A stretch of DNA of 64,000 nt from Candidatus Scatomonas pullistercoris (GTDB taxonomy: Bacteria; Bacillota; Clostridia; Lachnospirales; Lachnospiraceae), in NCBI GenBank assembly GCA_018713515.1, contig DVOO01000022.1:1-64000 (forward strand), read 5' to 3'. The translations under genes and the position numbers were made by a program. This document shows positions 28,154 to 37,341 of the stretch, piece by piece. The notes beneath the pieces were generated by a model that worked only from the letters and a program-made list of their open reading frames with translations, did no database searches and was not told the DNA's origin. Each line of letters starts with the position of its first letter. Within the stretch, counting starts at the first letter, position 1.

Positions 28154-29200
28154 TCAAACCTGAGAAAGTACGTGTTTTTTCCTGGAGGGTCCGGTGCTTT
28201 CGCGGGCTGCCAGGTAAAAAGGCATATTGACCTTCATGGGAAGATGGTGGCCGCCCTCGATCCGGTCGATCAGTATTTTGGCGGCTACCTGCCCCATTTC
28301 GGTGATGGGAACATGGATGGTAGTCAGCATGGGAGTGATGTATTGAACCAGATCGATATCATCAATGCTGATGATGGAGACATCGGAGGGGATTTTCAGC
28401 CCATGCTCCTGGAGCGCTTTCATGACGCCTATGGCGGTGATATCGTTGGGACAGAAAACGGCAGTGAAATCTTTTGATTTATTCAGGAGTTTTTTTGCTC
28501 CCTGATATCCGCCCCCGGAGGTCATGGGTGTGTTAACAATATAATCTCGAAGAACGGGAAGCGTCTTTGCGTTCATGGCATCACAGTAGCCGTTGAAACG
28601 GATCTCGTTGGAGGTCTCGCCGATATAGGCAATTTTGGAATGCCCCAGGTTCTGAAGTTCAGATACAGCTACGACGGCCGCCTGACGGCCGTCGCAGATA
28701 ATCTGATCGTAGTTGGCCTGAATTTCATTCAGACCGCTGTATACCACGGAATTAAAATACTTCTTCAGAAAGCGGAGCATCTGCTTGTCGCAGCGGCCCA
28801 GCACAGCGGCGCCGTCCACCTGATTGTCGCTGACCAGACGGAAGGTGGCGGGGTTATTGATCTCCAAAGAGGTAATAATGTATTTTACAACATAATTGTG
28901 TTTGAAGGCTTCCTGTTCAATCCCTCTGGCCAGAGTGGAAAAGAAAGCGTCTTTCATGGGCTCCTGGGTTCTGGCAAAAATACAGGCAATAGAACGGGAG
29001 CGCGGCGACGCGTGTTCGCTGTTCTGACCCGTTTTCAGATTCCTGGCTGCTGTGTTGGGAGAATATCCGGTGCGGCGCACAATTTCCCAGATCCTGTCCC
29101 GCACTTCCTGACTGGCGGCATTTGTCCCCTTGTTGTTGATAACGCGGGAAACGGTGGAAATGGATACACCCGCTTCCTGGGCGATTTCTTTTAATGTCAT
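28154..29200 (-). CDS. LacI-family transcriptional regulator
   Basis: A 348-residue repressor: N-terminal helix-turn-helix TLKEIAQEAGVSISTVSRVINNKG, hinge NTAARNLKTG, and a periplasmic-binding-protein-like sensor domain with VVAVSELQNLGHSKIAYIG, FCPNDITAIGVMKAL and ISIDDIDLVQYITPMLTTI. It ends 11 bases from the convergent LarA-like gene. Two operator-like palindromes, GCAAACATTTGC (29298-29309) and CAAACGTTTG (29331-29340), lie 100-140 bases upstream, and one identical site lies before the TPI paralogue. It most likely represses itself and that pair. The effector is unknown. Confidence 0.9.
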   Translation of the reverse strand: MTLKEIAQEAGVSISTVSRVINNKGTNAASQEVRDRIWEIVRRTGYSPNTAARNLKTGQNSEHASPRSRSIACIFARTQEPMKDAFFSTLARGIEQEAFKHNYVVKYIITSLEINNPATFRLVSDNQVDGAAVLGRCDKQMLRFLKKYFNSVVYSGLNEIQANYDQIICDGRQAAVVAVSELQNLGHSKIAYIGETSNEIRFNGYCDAMNAKTLPVLRDYIVNTPMTSGGGYQGAKKLLNKSKDFTAVFCPNDITAIGVMKALQEHGLKIPSDVSIISIDDIDLVQYITPMLTTIHVPITEMGQVAAKILIDRIEGGHHLPMKVNMPFYLAARESTGPSRKKHVLSQV

Positions 29201-29297
29201 AGCAGATACCTTTCTGTAAAATCAGCAAAATTGTCCGTGAAAAGGGATTATCTTATAATTGTACTACATTGCGTGAGAAAACACCAGAAAATAGGAC

Positions 29298-29343
29298 GCA
29301 AACATTTGCATGAAAAAAGTACAAACCATGCAAACGTTTGAGC
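29298..29343. promoter_or_regulatory. double LacI-type operator
   Basis: GCAAACATTTGC (29298-29309) and GCAAACGTTTGAGC (29330-29343) are spaced 32 bases from centre to centre, about three helical turns. The second is identical to the site before the TPI paralogue. They lie upstream of the regulator gene and of tRNA-Val; cooperative binding is possible. Confidence 0.65.
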
Positions 29344-29422
29344 GTGAGAGAAACAGATGAAGAATCAGACGGACCTGCAAACCGGGAGAGCCATTTTCTG
29401 ACAGGGTTTTTTGAAATATTCC

Positions 29423-29450
29423 TTGACTTATTCCGCAAACGTGATAAACT
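29423..29450 (+). promoter_or_regulatory. promoter of tRNA-Val
   Basis: TTGACT (29423-29428), 16-base spacer, TAAACT (29445-29450), 14 bases before the tRNA. Confidence 0.5.
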
Positions 29451-29464
29451 AAATATTGTTATTT

Positions 29465-29538
29465 GGAAGTATAGCTCAGCTGGGATGAGCGTTCGCCTCA
29501 CACGCGAGAGGTCAGGGGTTCGAGCCCCCTTGCTTCCA
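29465..29538 (+). tRNA. tRNA-Val (anticodon CAC)
   Basis: Acceptor GGAAGTA pairs with TGCTTCC; D arm GCTC/GAGC; anticodon stem TTCGC/GCGAG around CTCACAC, giving anticodon CAC (Val, GTG codons); T arm AGGGG-TTCGAGC-CCCCT. Discriminator A, no encoded CCA. It lies 73 bases before glnS. Confidence 0.95.
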
Positions 29539-29611
29539 TCAATCAATGGGGAAACAGCTTTCTGTGACAGGAGGCTGTTTCTTTTATATAAAATGTAGGA
29601 GGGCATTACCC

Positions 29612-31291
29612 ATGGAGACGGGATCCAAGAATTTTATTGAACAGATCATCGACAAGGATTTGGCGGAGGGAGTGTATGACCATGTCTGTACCCGCTTCCC
29701 GCCGGAACCCAACGGATATCTTCATATCGGACACGCCAAGGCAGTGCTTCTGAACTATGGGCTGGCCAAAGAGTACGGCGGCCAGTTCAACATGCGCTTT
29801 GATGATACGAACCCCACCAAGGAGCGGAGCGAATTTGTGGAATCCATCAAGGAGGATATCCGCTGGCTGGGGGCTGACTGGGGAGACCATCTGTACTTTG
29901 CCTCCAATTATTTTCCCCAGATGTATGAGGCGGCGGTAAAGCTGATCCGGAAGGGGAAGGCCTACGTCTGCGATCTGACGGCGGAGGAGATCCGGGAATA
30001 CCGGGGAACCCTTACGGAACCGGGAAAGGAGAGCCCCTACCGCAACCGCAGCGTGGAGGAGAATCTGGATCTGTTTGAGCGGATGAAAAACGGAGAATTT
30101 CCGGACGGCAGCCGGGTGCTGCGGGCCAAGATCGATATGGCATCCCCCAATATTAATATGCGGGATCCGGTCATCTACCGGGTGGCGCACATGTCCCATC
30201 AGAACACGGGGGATAACTGGTGTATCTATCCCATGTATGATTTTGCCCATCCGATTGAAGATGCCATTGAGGGCGTGACCCATTCCATCTGCACCCTGGA
30301 GTTTGAGGATCACAGACCGCTCTATGACTGGGTGGTCCGGGAACTGGAGTATCCCCATCCTCCCAAGCAGATCGAGTTCGCAAAGCTGTATCTCACCAAC
30401 GTGGTGACCGGCAAGCGGTATATTAAAAAGCTGGTGGAGGAAGGCGCGGTAGACGGCTGGGATGATCCCAGGCTGGTATCCATTGCGGCCCTCCGCCGCA
30501 GAGGATTTACTCCGGAGTCTATCCAGCGTTTTGTAGAGCTCTGCGGAGTGTCCAAGGCTCAGAGCTCTGTGGATTACGCCATGCTGGAATACTGTATTCG
30601 GGAAGATCTGAAGCTGAAGCGTTCCCGGGTGATGGCTGTGCTGAGGCCGGTCAAGCTGATTATCGATAACTATCCGGAGGGGCAGGTGGAGGAACTGACC
30701 GTGCCCAATAATACAGAAAATGAATCGCTGGGAAGCCGGACGGTGCCGTTTTCTCGGGAACTTTATATTGAGCGGGAAGACTTTATGGAGGAACCGCCGA
30801 AAAAGTATTTCCGCATGTTCCCAGGCAATGAAGTCCGTCTGATGAACGCCTACTTTGTAAAATGCACCGGCTGCGAGAAGGATGAGCAGGGAAATGTGAC
30901 GGTGGTGCACGGAACCTATGATCCGGCTTCCAAGGGAGGAAACAGTCCGGACGGCAGAAAGGTGAAGGGGACCATTCACTGGGTGTCCGCCGCCCAGGCG
31001 GTAAAGGCGGAGTGCCGTCTGTATGAAAATCTGATCGATGAGAGCAAGGGCGTCTACAATGAGGATGGTTCCATGAACCTGAATCCCAACTCTCTCACGG
31101 TTCTGAAGGAGTGCTACGTGGAACCGGGCCTTCAGGGGGCCGGGGCCTATGACAGCTTCCAGTTTGTGCGGAACGGATTCTTCTGCGTGGACGCCAGAGA
31201 CTCCCGGCCGGAGGCGCTGGTGTTTAACCGGATCGTATCGCTGAAGAGTTCCTTCCGGCTTCCGGCAGCGAAGGCGGACGGCAGGTCATGA
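29612..31291 (+). CDS. glnS: glutaminyl-tRNA synthetase
   Basis: A 559-residue class I synthetase charging tRNA-Gln. [17 protein letters not shown] carries the HIGH signature, FDDTNP the amino-acid site, and [15 protein letters not shown] lies at the KMSKS-like position/start of the beta-barrel anticodon-binding part. The C-terminal 220 residues form two beta-barrels as in E. coli GlnRS. ATG 29612 follows TAGGAGGG; the frame is open further up but through the tRNA-Val 3' flank. Its stop overlaps the MocR-type regulator start (ATGA). A dedicated GlnRS means at least part of Gln-tRNA is made directly. Confidence 0.94.
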   Translation: METGSKNFIEQIIDKDLAEGVYDHVCTRFPPEPNGYLHIGHAKAVLLNYGLAKEYGGQFNMRFDDTNPTKERSEFVESIKEDIRWLGADWGDHLYFASNYFPQMYEAAVKLIRKGKAYVCDLTAEEIREYRGTLTEPGKESPYRNRSVEENLDLFERMKNGEFPDGSRVLRAKIDMASPNINMRDPVIYRVAHMSHQNTGDNWCIYPMYDFAHPIEDAIEGVTHSICTLEFEDHRPLYDWVVRELEYPHPPKQIEFAKLYLTNVVTGKRYIKKLVEEGAVDGWDDPRLVSIAALRRRGFTPESIQRFVELCGVSKAQSSVDYAMLEYCIREDLKLKRSRVMAVLRPVKLIIDNYPEGQVEELTVPNNTENESLGSRTVPFSRELYIEREDFMEEPPKKYFRMFPGNEVRLMNAYFVKCTGCEKDEQGNVTVVHGTYDPASKGGNSPDGRKVKGTIHWVSAAQAVKAECRLYENLIDESKGVYNEDGSMNLNPNSLTVLKECYVEPGLQGAGAYDSFQFVRNGFFCVDARDSRPEALVFNRIVSLKSSFRLPAAKADGRS

Positions 31292-32736
31292 AGGAACTGC
31301 TGATCCAGCTGGACGCGGACCGGAAGATACCGCTGTATGAGCAGATCTGCCGTTTCCTGAAGGAAGAGATCCGCAGGGGAAAGATCCCGCCGGGAGAGAA
31401 GCTTCCGTCGGCCAGAGCCCTGGCCGCCCAGCTGTCTGTCAGCCGCAGTACGGTGGATCTGGCTTACGGGCAGCTGACCTCGGAGGGTTATCTGAACAGC
31501 GTCCCCTGCAGAGGATATTTTGTGGGAGATGTCAGTGAACTTTACCGGCTGGAGCATCTGGAGCGGGAACCGGTACACAAAAGGCAGGCGGATGCGCCTG
31601 CCTTTCGCTATGATTTCGCCCTGAACGGAATCGATGAAGAGAGCTTTCCCATAAATATCTGGAGAAAAATTTCAAGGGAGGTGCTCCTGGAGGAGAACAG
31701 CGCCCTGTTCCAGCTGGGAGATCCGGAGGGGGAGTGGAGCCTGCGGACGGTCATCGCGGAGTATCTGCACCATGCCCGGGGCGTAAACTGCCGTCCGGAG
31801 CAGATCGTTATGGGGGCAGGCAACGATTATCTGGTGATACTTCTCTCCCTGCTGCTGGGCCGGGATACCCGGATCGCCATGGAGAATCCCACCTACCGCA
31901 GCGCCTGGAACTGTTTCCGGAGTCTGGGCCATTCCGTTGCCGCAGTGCCGCTGGATGAAGCCGGCATGGATGTGGAGCGGCTGGAGGAAAGCGGCGCTTC
32001 GGCGGCCTATGTGATGCCCTCCCACCAGTTTCCCATGGGTACGGTCATGCCGATCCGCAGGCGGCTTCAGCTTCTGCAGTGGGCGGCCGGCCGGGAGGGA
32101 CGTTTTTTGATTGAGGATGACTACGACAGTGAATTCCGCTACCGGGGGAAACCCATTCCGGCTCTGCAGGGATACGATACCCATGACTGCGTAATCTACC
32201 TGGGAACCTTTTCCAAAGCCATCGCGCCGGGGATCCGCGTCAGCTATATGGTTCTGCCGGAGCGGCTGCTTCCGGTATACCGGGAGCGGGCTTCCGTTTT
32301 TTCAGCCACCATATCCAGGATCGACCAGAGTGTGCTGGAGATATTTCTTCGGGAAGGCCATTTTGAACGGCATCTGAACCGGATGCGGGCAGTCTACAAG
32401 GCCAAGCATGATCTGCTGGTGAAAAATCTCCGGGAGCTTTCCGGAATCCTGGAAGTGTCGGGGGAGCATGCGGGCGTCCATCTGCTGGTTCATTTTCGAA
32501 ACGGCATCACCGAGCAGGAAGCGATTGCGAGAGCCGCATCTGCGGGAATCCGGGTATACGGCCTCAGCGAATACATCATCGGGGAGATGCCGGAAAGGGG
32601 AAGAAATACGGTGCTGCTGGGGTACGGCCCCCTGCGGATGCAGGAAATAGAAGAGGCCTGCCGGACTTTAAAGCAGGCATGGAGCGCGCTGGATTCGGAA
32701 GCGCAGCGGCAGAAAGGGCCGGAGCCTGAAGCGTAG
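31288..32736 (+). CDS. MocR-type (GntR/aminotransferase) transcriptional regulator
   Basis: A 482-residue fusion of a GntR winged helix (residues about 10-80: [39 protein letters not shown]) to a fold-type I aminotransferase domain. The PLP-binding Lys is expected in [14 protein letters not shown], and [10 protein letters not shown] supplies the cofactor Asp/Tyr. MocR proteins commonly control vitamin B6 or GABA genes, but no such target lies next to it. It is translationally coupled to glnS and ends in a terminator hairpin. Confidence 0.9.
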   Translation: MKELLIQLDADRKIPLYEQICRFLKEEIRRGKIPPGEKLPSARALAAQLSVSRSTVDLAYGQLTSEGYLNSVPCRGYFVGDVSELYRLEHLEREPVHKRQADAPAFRYDFALNGIDEESFPINIWRKISREVLLEENSALFQLGDPEGEWSLRTVIAEYLHHARGVNCRPEQIVMGAGNDYLVILLSLLLGRDTRIAMENPTYRSAWNCFRSLGHSVAAVPLDEAGMDVERLEESGASAAYVMPSHQFPMGTVMPIRRRLQLLQWAAGREGRFLIEDDYDSEFRYRGKPIPALQGYDTHDCVIYLGTFSKAIAPGIRVSYMVLPERLLPVYRERASVFSATISRIDQSVLEIFLREGHFERHLNRMRAVYKAKHDLLVKNLRELSGILEVSGEHAGVHLLVHFRNGITEQEAIARAASAGIRVYGLSEYIIGEMPERGRNTVLLGYGPLRMQEIEEACRTLKQAWSALDSEAQRQKGPEPEA

Positions 32737-32760
32737 ACGCTCAAGGCTCCGGCCCTTTCT
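32711..32760. terminator. bidirectional terminator after MocR gene
   Basis: AGAAAGGGCCGGAGCC pairs with GGCTCCGGCCCTTTCT over 16 bp. It includes the MocR stop codon and faces the convergent small membrane-protein gene. Confidence 0.8.
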
Positions 32761-32775
32761 GCGCGGAGACCGCTT

Positions 32776-32976
32776 TTAAGCCTCCGTAGCGGAGGTATAA
32801 GGGATATCCGTATAATTCCGCGCGTATGCATTGTCTTCAAACTCATCTGTAAAGTCACGGAAATCTTCTTCCAGCTTTTTCTTGGAAGAATGGTTTCTGG
32901 TGTACAGACACAGCGCGCCGACCACCGCGCCGGTGCAGGCAAGTCCAAAGACAACCTTTTCCAGGTTCTTTACCAT
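32776..32976 (-). CDS. small single-pass membrane protein, unknown
   Basis: A 66-residue protein with one hydrophobic helix (about residues 7-25, VVFGLACTGAVVGALCLY), then a basic stretch (RNHSSKKK) and an acidic tail (EEDFRDFTDEFEDN). A good AAGGGA site precedes the ATG. No known domain is recognised. It lies alone between the MocR gene and a HAD phosphatase gene. Confidence 0.6.
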   Translation of the reverse strand: MVKNLEKVVFGLACTGAVVGALCLYTRNHSSKKKLEEDFRDFTDEFEDNAYARNYTDIPYTSATEA

Positions 32977-33149
32977 AATGTCCTGTCCCTTCTTCCCTTT
33001 TTAAATACAAAAGTGCGGAATCTTCCGCATATATGAATGATTATACACTTTTTCGGCAAAAAAGGAAGAGAAAACTGTAAGGATAATGTTAATTTTCTGT
33101 TACAGACAGGTATACGGCCTGGTTTCCCGGTGGAAAAAGAGCCACCGCT

Positions 33150-33965
33150 TTACAGGATAAACCGGCGTATGATTTCGCTGACGGCGCTGTGATCGCAGTC
33201 TTGCTCTGCCACATAGTCTGCGGCTGCCTTGGCCTCCGGGGCCGCGTTGGCCACAGCGGCGCCGATACCGGCGGTCTGAAGCATGGGAATATCGTTTTCC
33301 GCGTCGCCGGCAGCCACCGTCCGGGAGAGGGGGATGTCCAGCCGGTCACAGAGAAACCGCATGGCGCCTCCCTTGGATATGCCGGCGGCCACGTGTTCCA
33401 GGTAGAAAGCATTGGAGAAGGAAACGGATACCTTCCCCTCGGCCCAGGGAGCCAGATCCGCCCGGAACTGTTCCAGCCGGCTGTGATCTTCAAAGTTGAT
33501 CACGATAATTTTTACCGGTTCCTCCTTCATATGCTCCAGAAAATCGGGATCTTCCCGCCACTGGATCTCGGAATTGGCACAGTAGCGGCGGGTCTCCTCC
33601 GTCACCCGGGGACACAACAGATTCCGGTCATCGTAGGTATGGGCGTACAGCCCGGCCCGGGCGGCAGAGTCGAAAATATGCCGGACATATTCCATGGGCA
33701 GGGTCTTTTTGAAGAGCGTTTCACCGCTGCCGCAGTCGTAGATCAGCCCGCCGTTGTAGGTGATGGCATAGCAGCCGGGCCGTTCCAGGCCTGTACGGCG
33801 GATCAGCGGCAGAGCCGCCGGAAGAGGCCTGCCGGTATTGATGACGATTTTATGGCCGGCGTCCAGGGCCTCGTGCATGGCCGCCTGATTTTCTCCGGAC
33901 ACGGTCTTGCGGCTGTCCAGCAGCGTATCGTCCAGATCTGTAAAAAAAACTTTTGTATTCTCCAT
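33150..33965 (-). CDS. Cof-type HAD-IIB phosphatase
   Basis: A 271-residue HAD hydrolase with the IIB cap: motif I FFTDLDDTLLDSRKTV, motif II INTGRP, Lys in GISKGGAMRFL and motif IV VAAGDAENDIPMLQTAGIGAAVANA. Cof-type enzymes dephosphorylate sugar phosphates, FMN or related small molecules. ATG follows GGAGGAATCTC. It is the first of three HAD phosphatases within 2.4 kb; the other two are divergent from it. Confidence 0.88.
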   Translation of the reverse strand: MENTKVFFTDLDDTLLDSRKTVSGENQAAMHEALDAGHKIVINTGRPLPAALPLIRRTGLERPGCYAITYNGGLIYDCGSGETLFKKTLPMEYVRHIFDSAARAGLYAHTYDDRNLLCPRVTEETRRYCANSEIQWREDPDFLEHMKEEPVKIIVINFEDHSRLEQFRADLAPWAEGKVSVSFSNAFYLEHVAAGISKGGAMRFLCDRLDIPLSRTVAAGDAENDIPMLQTAGIGAAVANAAPEAKAAADYVAEQDCDHSAVSEIIRRFIL

Positions 33966-34083
33966 GAGAGATTCCTCCTGCCCTCTGGCAATCTTTCGTT
34001 TCTTTTAGGTTAACACAGATATAAGACTTGCGCAAGCCGTGGACAGACGCTATACTGGAGGAGCAGTGAAGGGAGCAGTACGT

Positions 34084-34749
34084 ATGATAAAGGCATGTAT
34101 TTTTGATCTGGACGGCACTTTGACTGATACGGTGGAATCCATCGCCCGGGGCGTCAATAAGGCTCTGGTGCATTTCGGCTACAGCAAAAGGCCGGTGGAA
34201 GAGTACAATTTTTACGCGGGAGACGGGATCGATATGGCGCTGAAGCGGGCGCTGGCGGCAGCCGGGGATACAGAAGGGCGCTGTCTGGAGGCGGGGATTC
34301 CTCTCTGCCGGAAATATTTCGGAGAGGACCCGCTGTACCACGTAAAACCCTATCCGCAGATTCGTGAAACGGTGGAGGCGCTGAAGGCCCGGGGCGTGAA
34401 GAACGCGGTCTTTTCCAATAAGCCCCACACGGCGGCCGTGCAGGTCGTGGAGGCCGTTTTCGGAAAGGGTTTTTTTGACTATATCCAGGGACAGACGGCG
34501 GAGATCCCCAGGAAGCCGGATCCAGCCGGAGTATTCCGGATTATGAAAGAGTTCTCGGTCCGACCGGAGGAATGCCTCTATTTCGGCGATACGAACACGG
34601 ATATGGAGACGGGGCATGCGGCGGGGCTTTATACGGTGGGCGTGGCCTGGGGCTTTCGGCCCAGAAGTGAGCTGGAGGCGTATCACGCAGACTGTATTAT
34701 CAATCAACCGGCGGAGATCCTGCAGGTTTACAGGGAGAAAAACAGATGA
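34084..34749 (+). CDS. HAD-family phosphatase, Gph-like
   Basis: A 221-residue subfamily IA HAD hydrolase: FDLDGTLTDTVESI (nucleophile), FSNKPH (motif II), RKPDPAG (motif III Lys) and YFGDTNTDMETGHAAG (motif IV). This pattern is typical of phosphoglycolate phosphatase-like enzymes. ATG 34084 follows GAAGGGAG; an upstream in-frame start at 34039 lacks a ribosome site. Its stop overlaps the start of the next HAD gene (ATGA). Confidence 0.87.
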   Translation: MIKACIFDLDGTLTDTVESIARGVNKALVHFGYSKRPVEEYNFYAGDGIDMALKRALAAAGDTEGRCLEAGIPLCRKYFGEDPLYHVKPYPQIRETVEALKARGVKNAVFSNKPHTAAVQVVEAVFGKGFFDYIQGQTAEIPRKPDPAGVFRIMKEFSVRPEECLYFGDTNTDMETGHAAGLYTVGVAWGFRPRSELEAYHADCIINQPAEILQVYREKNR

Positions 34750-35537
34750 AAAAACGTATTCGGCTGATTGCCAGTGATCTGGACGGGACGCTTCTTCTGA
34801 ACGGGGCCCAGAGCCTCCGTCCGGGAACCTGCAGACTGGTACACGATCTGACCAGAAAGGGCGTTTACTTTCTTGCGGCCAGCGGCCGCCAGTATCCGAA
34901 TCTGCGGAGACTGTTTGCGCCGGTGCAGGGGGAGATCGGATATATCTGCGAAAATGGCTGCCTCAGCTTTTTTCAGGGAGAGATGATCCACAAGGAGATC
35001 ATGGAGCGGGAACTGGGCCAGGAAATCCTTCATGCGATCCAGGAAAAGGAGGGCTGTGAGATTCTGCTGTCGGGGGCCAATACCAGCTATCTGCAGCCCA
35101 AGGATATGGCCTACTATTATCACATGCGGGACGTGGTGCGCAACAACGTCACCCTGGTGCCCGATATTTTTCAGGTCAGGGAAGAGTATATGAAGATTTC
35201 CGTCTATGAAAAAGACGGCATTGAGAACAGCGCTCCCTACTGGAAGGAGAAGTTCGGTGACAAGGTAACTGTGGTTACTTCCGGGAACGCGTGGCTGGAT
35301 ATGATGCCGAAAAATGTAAATAAAGGCCTGGCCATGAGAAAGGTGATGGATTATCTCCAGGTGGATCCGGATGAATGCATGGCCTTTGGGGATAATTACA
35401 ATGATCTGGAGATGCTGGAGCTGGTGGGACATCCGGTGGCCATGGAAACGGCCAAGCCGGAAGTAAAGGCGGTAAGCAGGTACCGGACGGATACGGTGGA
35501 GCATATGCTGGAGGTGCTTCTGGCGGATATGCAGTAA
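34746..35537 (+). CDS. Cof-type HAD-IIB phosphatase
   Basis: A 263-residue HAD-IIB enzyme: SDLDGTLLLNG, AASGRQYPNLRRLF, Lys in NVNKGLAMRKV and FGDNYNDLEMLELVGHPVAM. It is coupled to the upstream Gph-like phosphatase and followed 12 bases later by a small acidic protein gene. Substrate unknown. Confidence 0.88.
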   Translation: MKKRIRLIASDLDGTLLLNGAQSLRPGTCRLVHDLTRKGVYFLAASGRQYPNLRRLFAPVQGEIGYICENGCLSFFQGEMIHKEIMERELGQEILHAIQEKEGCEILLSGANTSYLQPKDMAYYYHMRDVVRNNVTLVPDIFQVREEYMKISVYEKDGIENSAPYWKEKFGDKVTVVTSGNAWLDMMPKNVNKGLAMRKVMDYLQVDPDECMAFGDNYNDLEMLELVGHPVAMETAKPEVKAVSRYRTDTVEHMLEVLLADMQ

Positions 35538-35549
35538 GGAGGATATTGG

Positions 35550-35813
35550 ATGAGCGATTACGATGAGATTTGTGTGGGGACATTTCTGAAGAGCCAGGGC
35601 CGGCTTTTCGATGAGCCTGTGGCGGAGGATTACGAGGAGGCGGAGGCGTTTCTGGAGGATTCGCTGGCTGTGGTGGCAGATACCATCCAGGAGGTCAGAG
35701 CGTATCTGGAGGAGAGCGGTATGGATGTATCCGGCCTGTCCGATGAAGAACTGCAGGAAGAAGGCGAGGTATTTGCTCTGCCTGACGGGCGTTATCTGAT
35801 CGTGGAGGCATAA
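35550..35813 (+). CDS. small acidic protein, unknown
   Basis: An 87-residue very acidic protein (start MSDYDEICVGTFL, many Glu/Asp, end LPDGRYLIVEA). It has a good AAGGAGG site and sits 4 bases before the FAD-dependent oxidoreductase gene, so they share a transcript. No domain is recognised. Confidence 0.65.
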   Translation: MSDYDEICVGTFLKSQGRLFDEPVAEDYEEAEAFLEDSLAVVADTIQEVRAYLEESGMDVSGLSDEELQEEGEVFALPDGRYLIVEA

Positions 35814-35817
35814 GAAA

Positions 35818-37221
35818 ATGACAGAAAAAAGATATGATGTAATTATTATCGGGGCCGGCCCTTCGGGTATTTTCTGCGCTTATGAGCTGAAGAGGCAGAG
35901 GCCGGAGCTGAAGGTTCTGATGATTGAGAAGGGACGGGCCATCGAGAACCGTCAGTGCCCGAAACGGAAGACAAAGGTCTGCGTGGGCTGTAAACCCTGT
36001 TCCATCACCACGGGCTTTGCCGGTGCCGGAGCCTTTTCGGACGGAAAGCTGTCCCTTTCTCCGGATGTGGGGGGCAATCTGCCGGAGATCCTGGGATACG
36101 ACAGGGCCCTGGAGCTGATCCGGGAATCGGATCAGATCTATCTGAAGTTCGGAGCGGATACACGGGTATATGGCGTGGACAAGGAGAAAGAACTGCGGGA
36201 GATCCGGAGAAAGGCCATTACCGCAAATCTGAAGCTGATCGAATGCCCCATCCGTCATCTGGGAACCGAGGAAGGATACAAGATCTATCAGAGACTGCAG
36301 CATCACCTGGAGGAACAGGGGGTGGAGATGCAGTTTATGACCATGGTTACAGAGATCAATATTGAGGACGGGGCGGTGCGCTCTGTCACCACAGACAGGG
36401 GCGAGACCTATTTTGCGGACGAGATCGTGGCAGCCGTAGGCCGCGAGGGCGCCGACTGGTTTTCCCACGTCTGCAAGGACCATGAAATTGAGACCCAGGT
36501 GGGCACCGTGGACATCGGCGTTCGGGTGGAGGTAAGAGATGAGGTTATGGAATTCCTGAATCAGAATCTTTACGAAGCCAAGCTGGTTTATCACACGCCC
36601 ACCTTTGACGATAAGGTCAGAACCTTCTGCACGAATCCCTCCGGGGAAGTGGCTACGGAATATTATGAGAACGGCCTGGCAGTGGTCAACGGACATGCCT
36701 ACAAGTCCAAAGAGTACAAAACCAGCAACACAAATTTTGCCCTTCTGGTGTCCAAGAATTTTACAAAGCCCTTCAAGACGCCGATCGAGTACGGCAAGCA
36801 GATCGCTCAGCTGTCCAACATGCTCTGCGACGGAAAAATCATGGTGCAGACCTTCGGGGATTTCAAGCGGGGCAGGAGGACCACGGAGGAGCGCCTGTGC
36901 CGGAACAATCTGATTCCCACCCTGAAGGATGCCGTGCCGGGAGATCTGTCCCTGGCGCTGCCTCACCGGATCATGGTGGATATTGAGGAGATGCTGATGG
37001 CCCTGGATAAGGTGACGCCGGGAATCGCCAGTGATGAAACGCTGCTTTACGGGGTGGAGGTGAAGTTTTATTCCAATAAGGTAGTGGTAGACCAGGACTT
37101 TGAAACCAGCGTGAGGGGCCTTCGGGCTGTGGGGGACGGGGCTTCCGTTACCCGGGGCCTGCAGCAGGCATCCGCCAACGGCCTGTCGGTGGCCAGGAGC
37201 ATTTTGAACCGTCTGGCATAG
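35818..37221 (+). CDS. FAD-dependent dehydrogenase (COG2509-like)
   Basis: A 467-residue flavoprotein with an N-terminal dinucleotide fold VIIIGAGPSGIFCAYEL, a Cys-rich segment CPKRKTKVCVGCKPC near residue 45, a GFAGAGAFSDGKLS motif and a C-terminal FAD loop GLRAVGDGASVTRGLQQASANG. This architecture matches the uncharacterised COG2509 dehydrogenases. The reaction is unknown; the clustered Cys may hold a metal or be redox-active. Upstream genes (two HAD phosphatases and the acidic protein) form a probable operon with it. Confidence 0.83.
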   Translation: MTEKRYDVIIIGAGPSGIFCAYELKRQRPELKVLMIEKGRAIENRQCPKRKTKVCVGCKPCSITTGFAGAGAFSDGKLSLSPDVGGNLPEILGYDRALELIRESDQIYLKFGADTRVYGVDKEKELREIRRKAITANLKLIECPIRHLGTEEGYKIYQRLQHHLEEQGVEMQFMTMVTEINIEDGAVRSVTTDRGETYFADEIVAAVGREGADWFSHVCKDHEIETQVGTVDIGVRVEVRDEVMEFLNQNLYEAKLVYHTPTFDDKVRTFCTNPSGEVATEYYENGLAVVNGHAYKSKEYKTSNTNFALLVSKNFTKPFKTPIEYGKQIAQLSNMLCDGKIMVQTFGDFKRGRRTTEERLCRNNLIPTLKDAVPGDLSLALPHRIMVDIEEMLMALDKVTPGIASDETLLYGVEVKFYSNKVVVDQDFETSVRGLRAVGDGASVTRGLQQASANGLSVARSILNRLA

Positions 37222-37241
37222 AAAGCAGGAGCAAAAGATTA

Positions 37242-37268
37242 TTAGCACTCATTTAAAATGAGTGCTAA
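37242..37268. promoter_or_regulatory. CIRCE element (HrcA operator)
   Basis: TTAGCACTC, 9-base spacer, GAGTGCTAA: a perfect CIRCE inverted repeat, the binding site of the heat-shock repressor HrcA. It ends 6 bases upstream of the -35 box of the htpG promoter. Confidence 0.96.
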
Positions 37269-37274
37269 TTTTTC

Positions 37275-37303
37275 TTGACTTTTAAACGGGCAGGGACTAA
37301 TAT
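37275..37303 (+). promoter_or_regulatory. promoter of htpG
   Basis: TTGACT (37275-37280), 17-base spacer, TAATAT (37298-37303). CIRCE lies immediately upstream rather than over the start site, which is a less common arrangement. Confidence 0.75.
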
Positions 37304-37341
37304 AGGGATAGAATATTTTGATAAAGGAGTGTGATATTATC

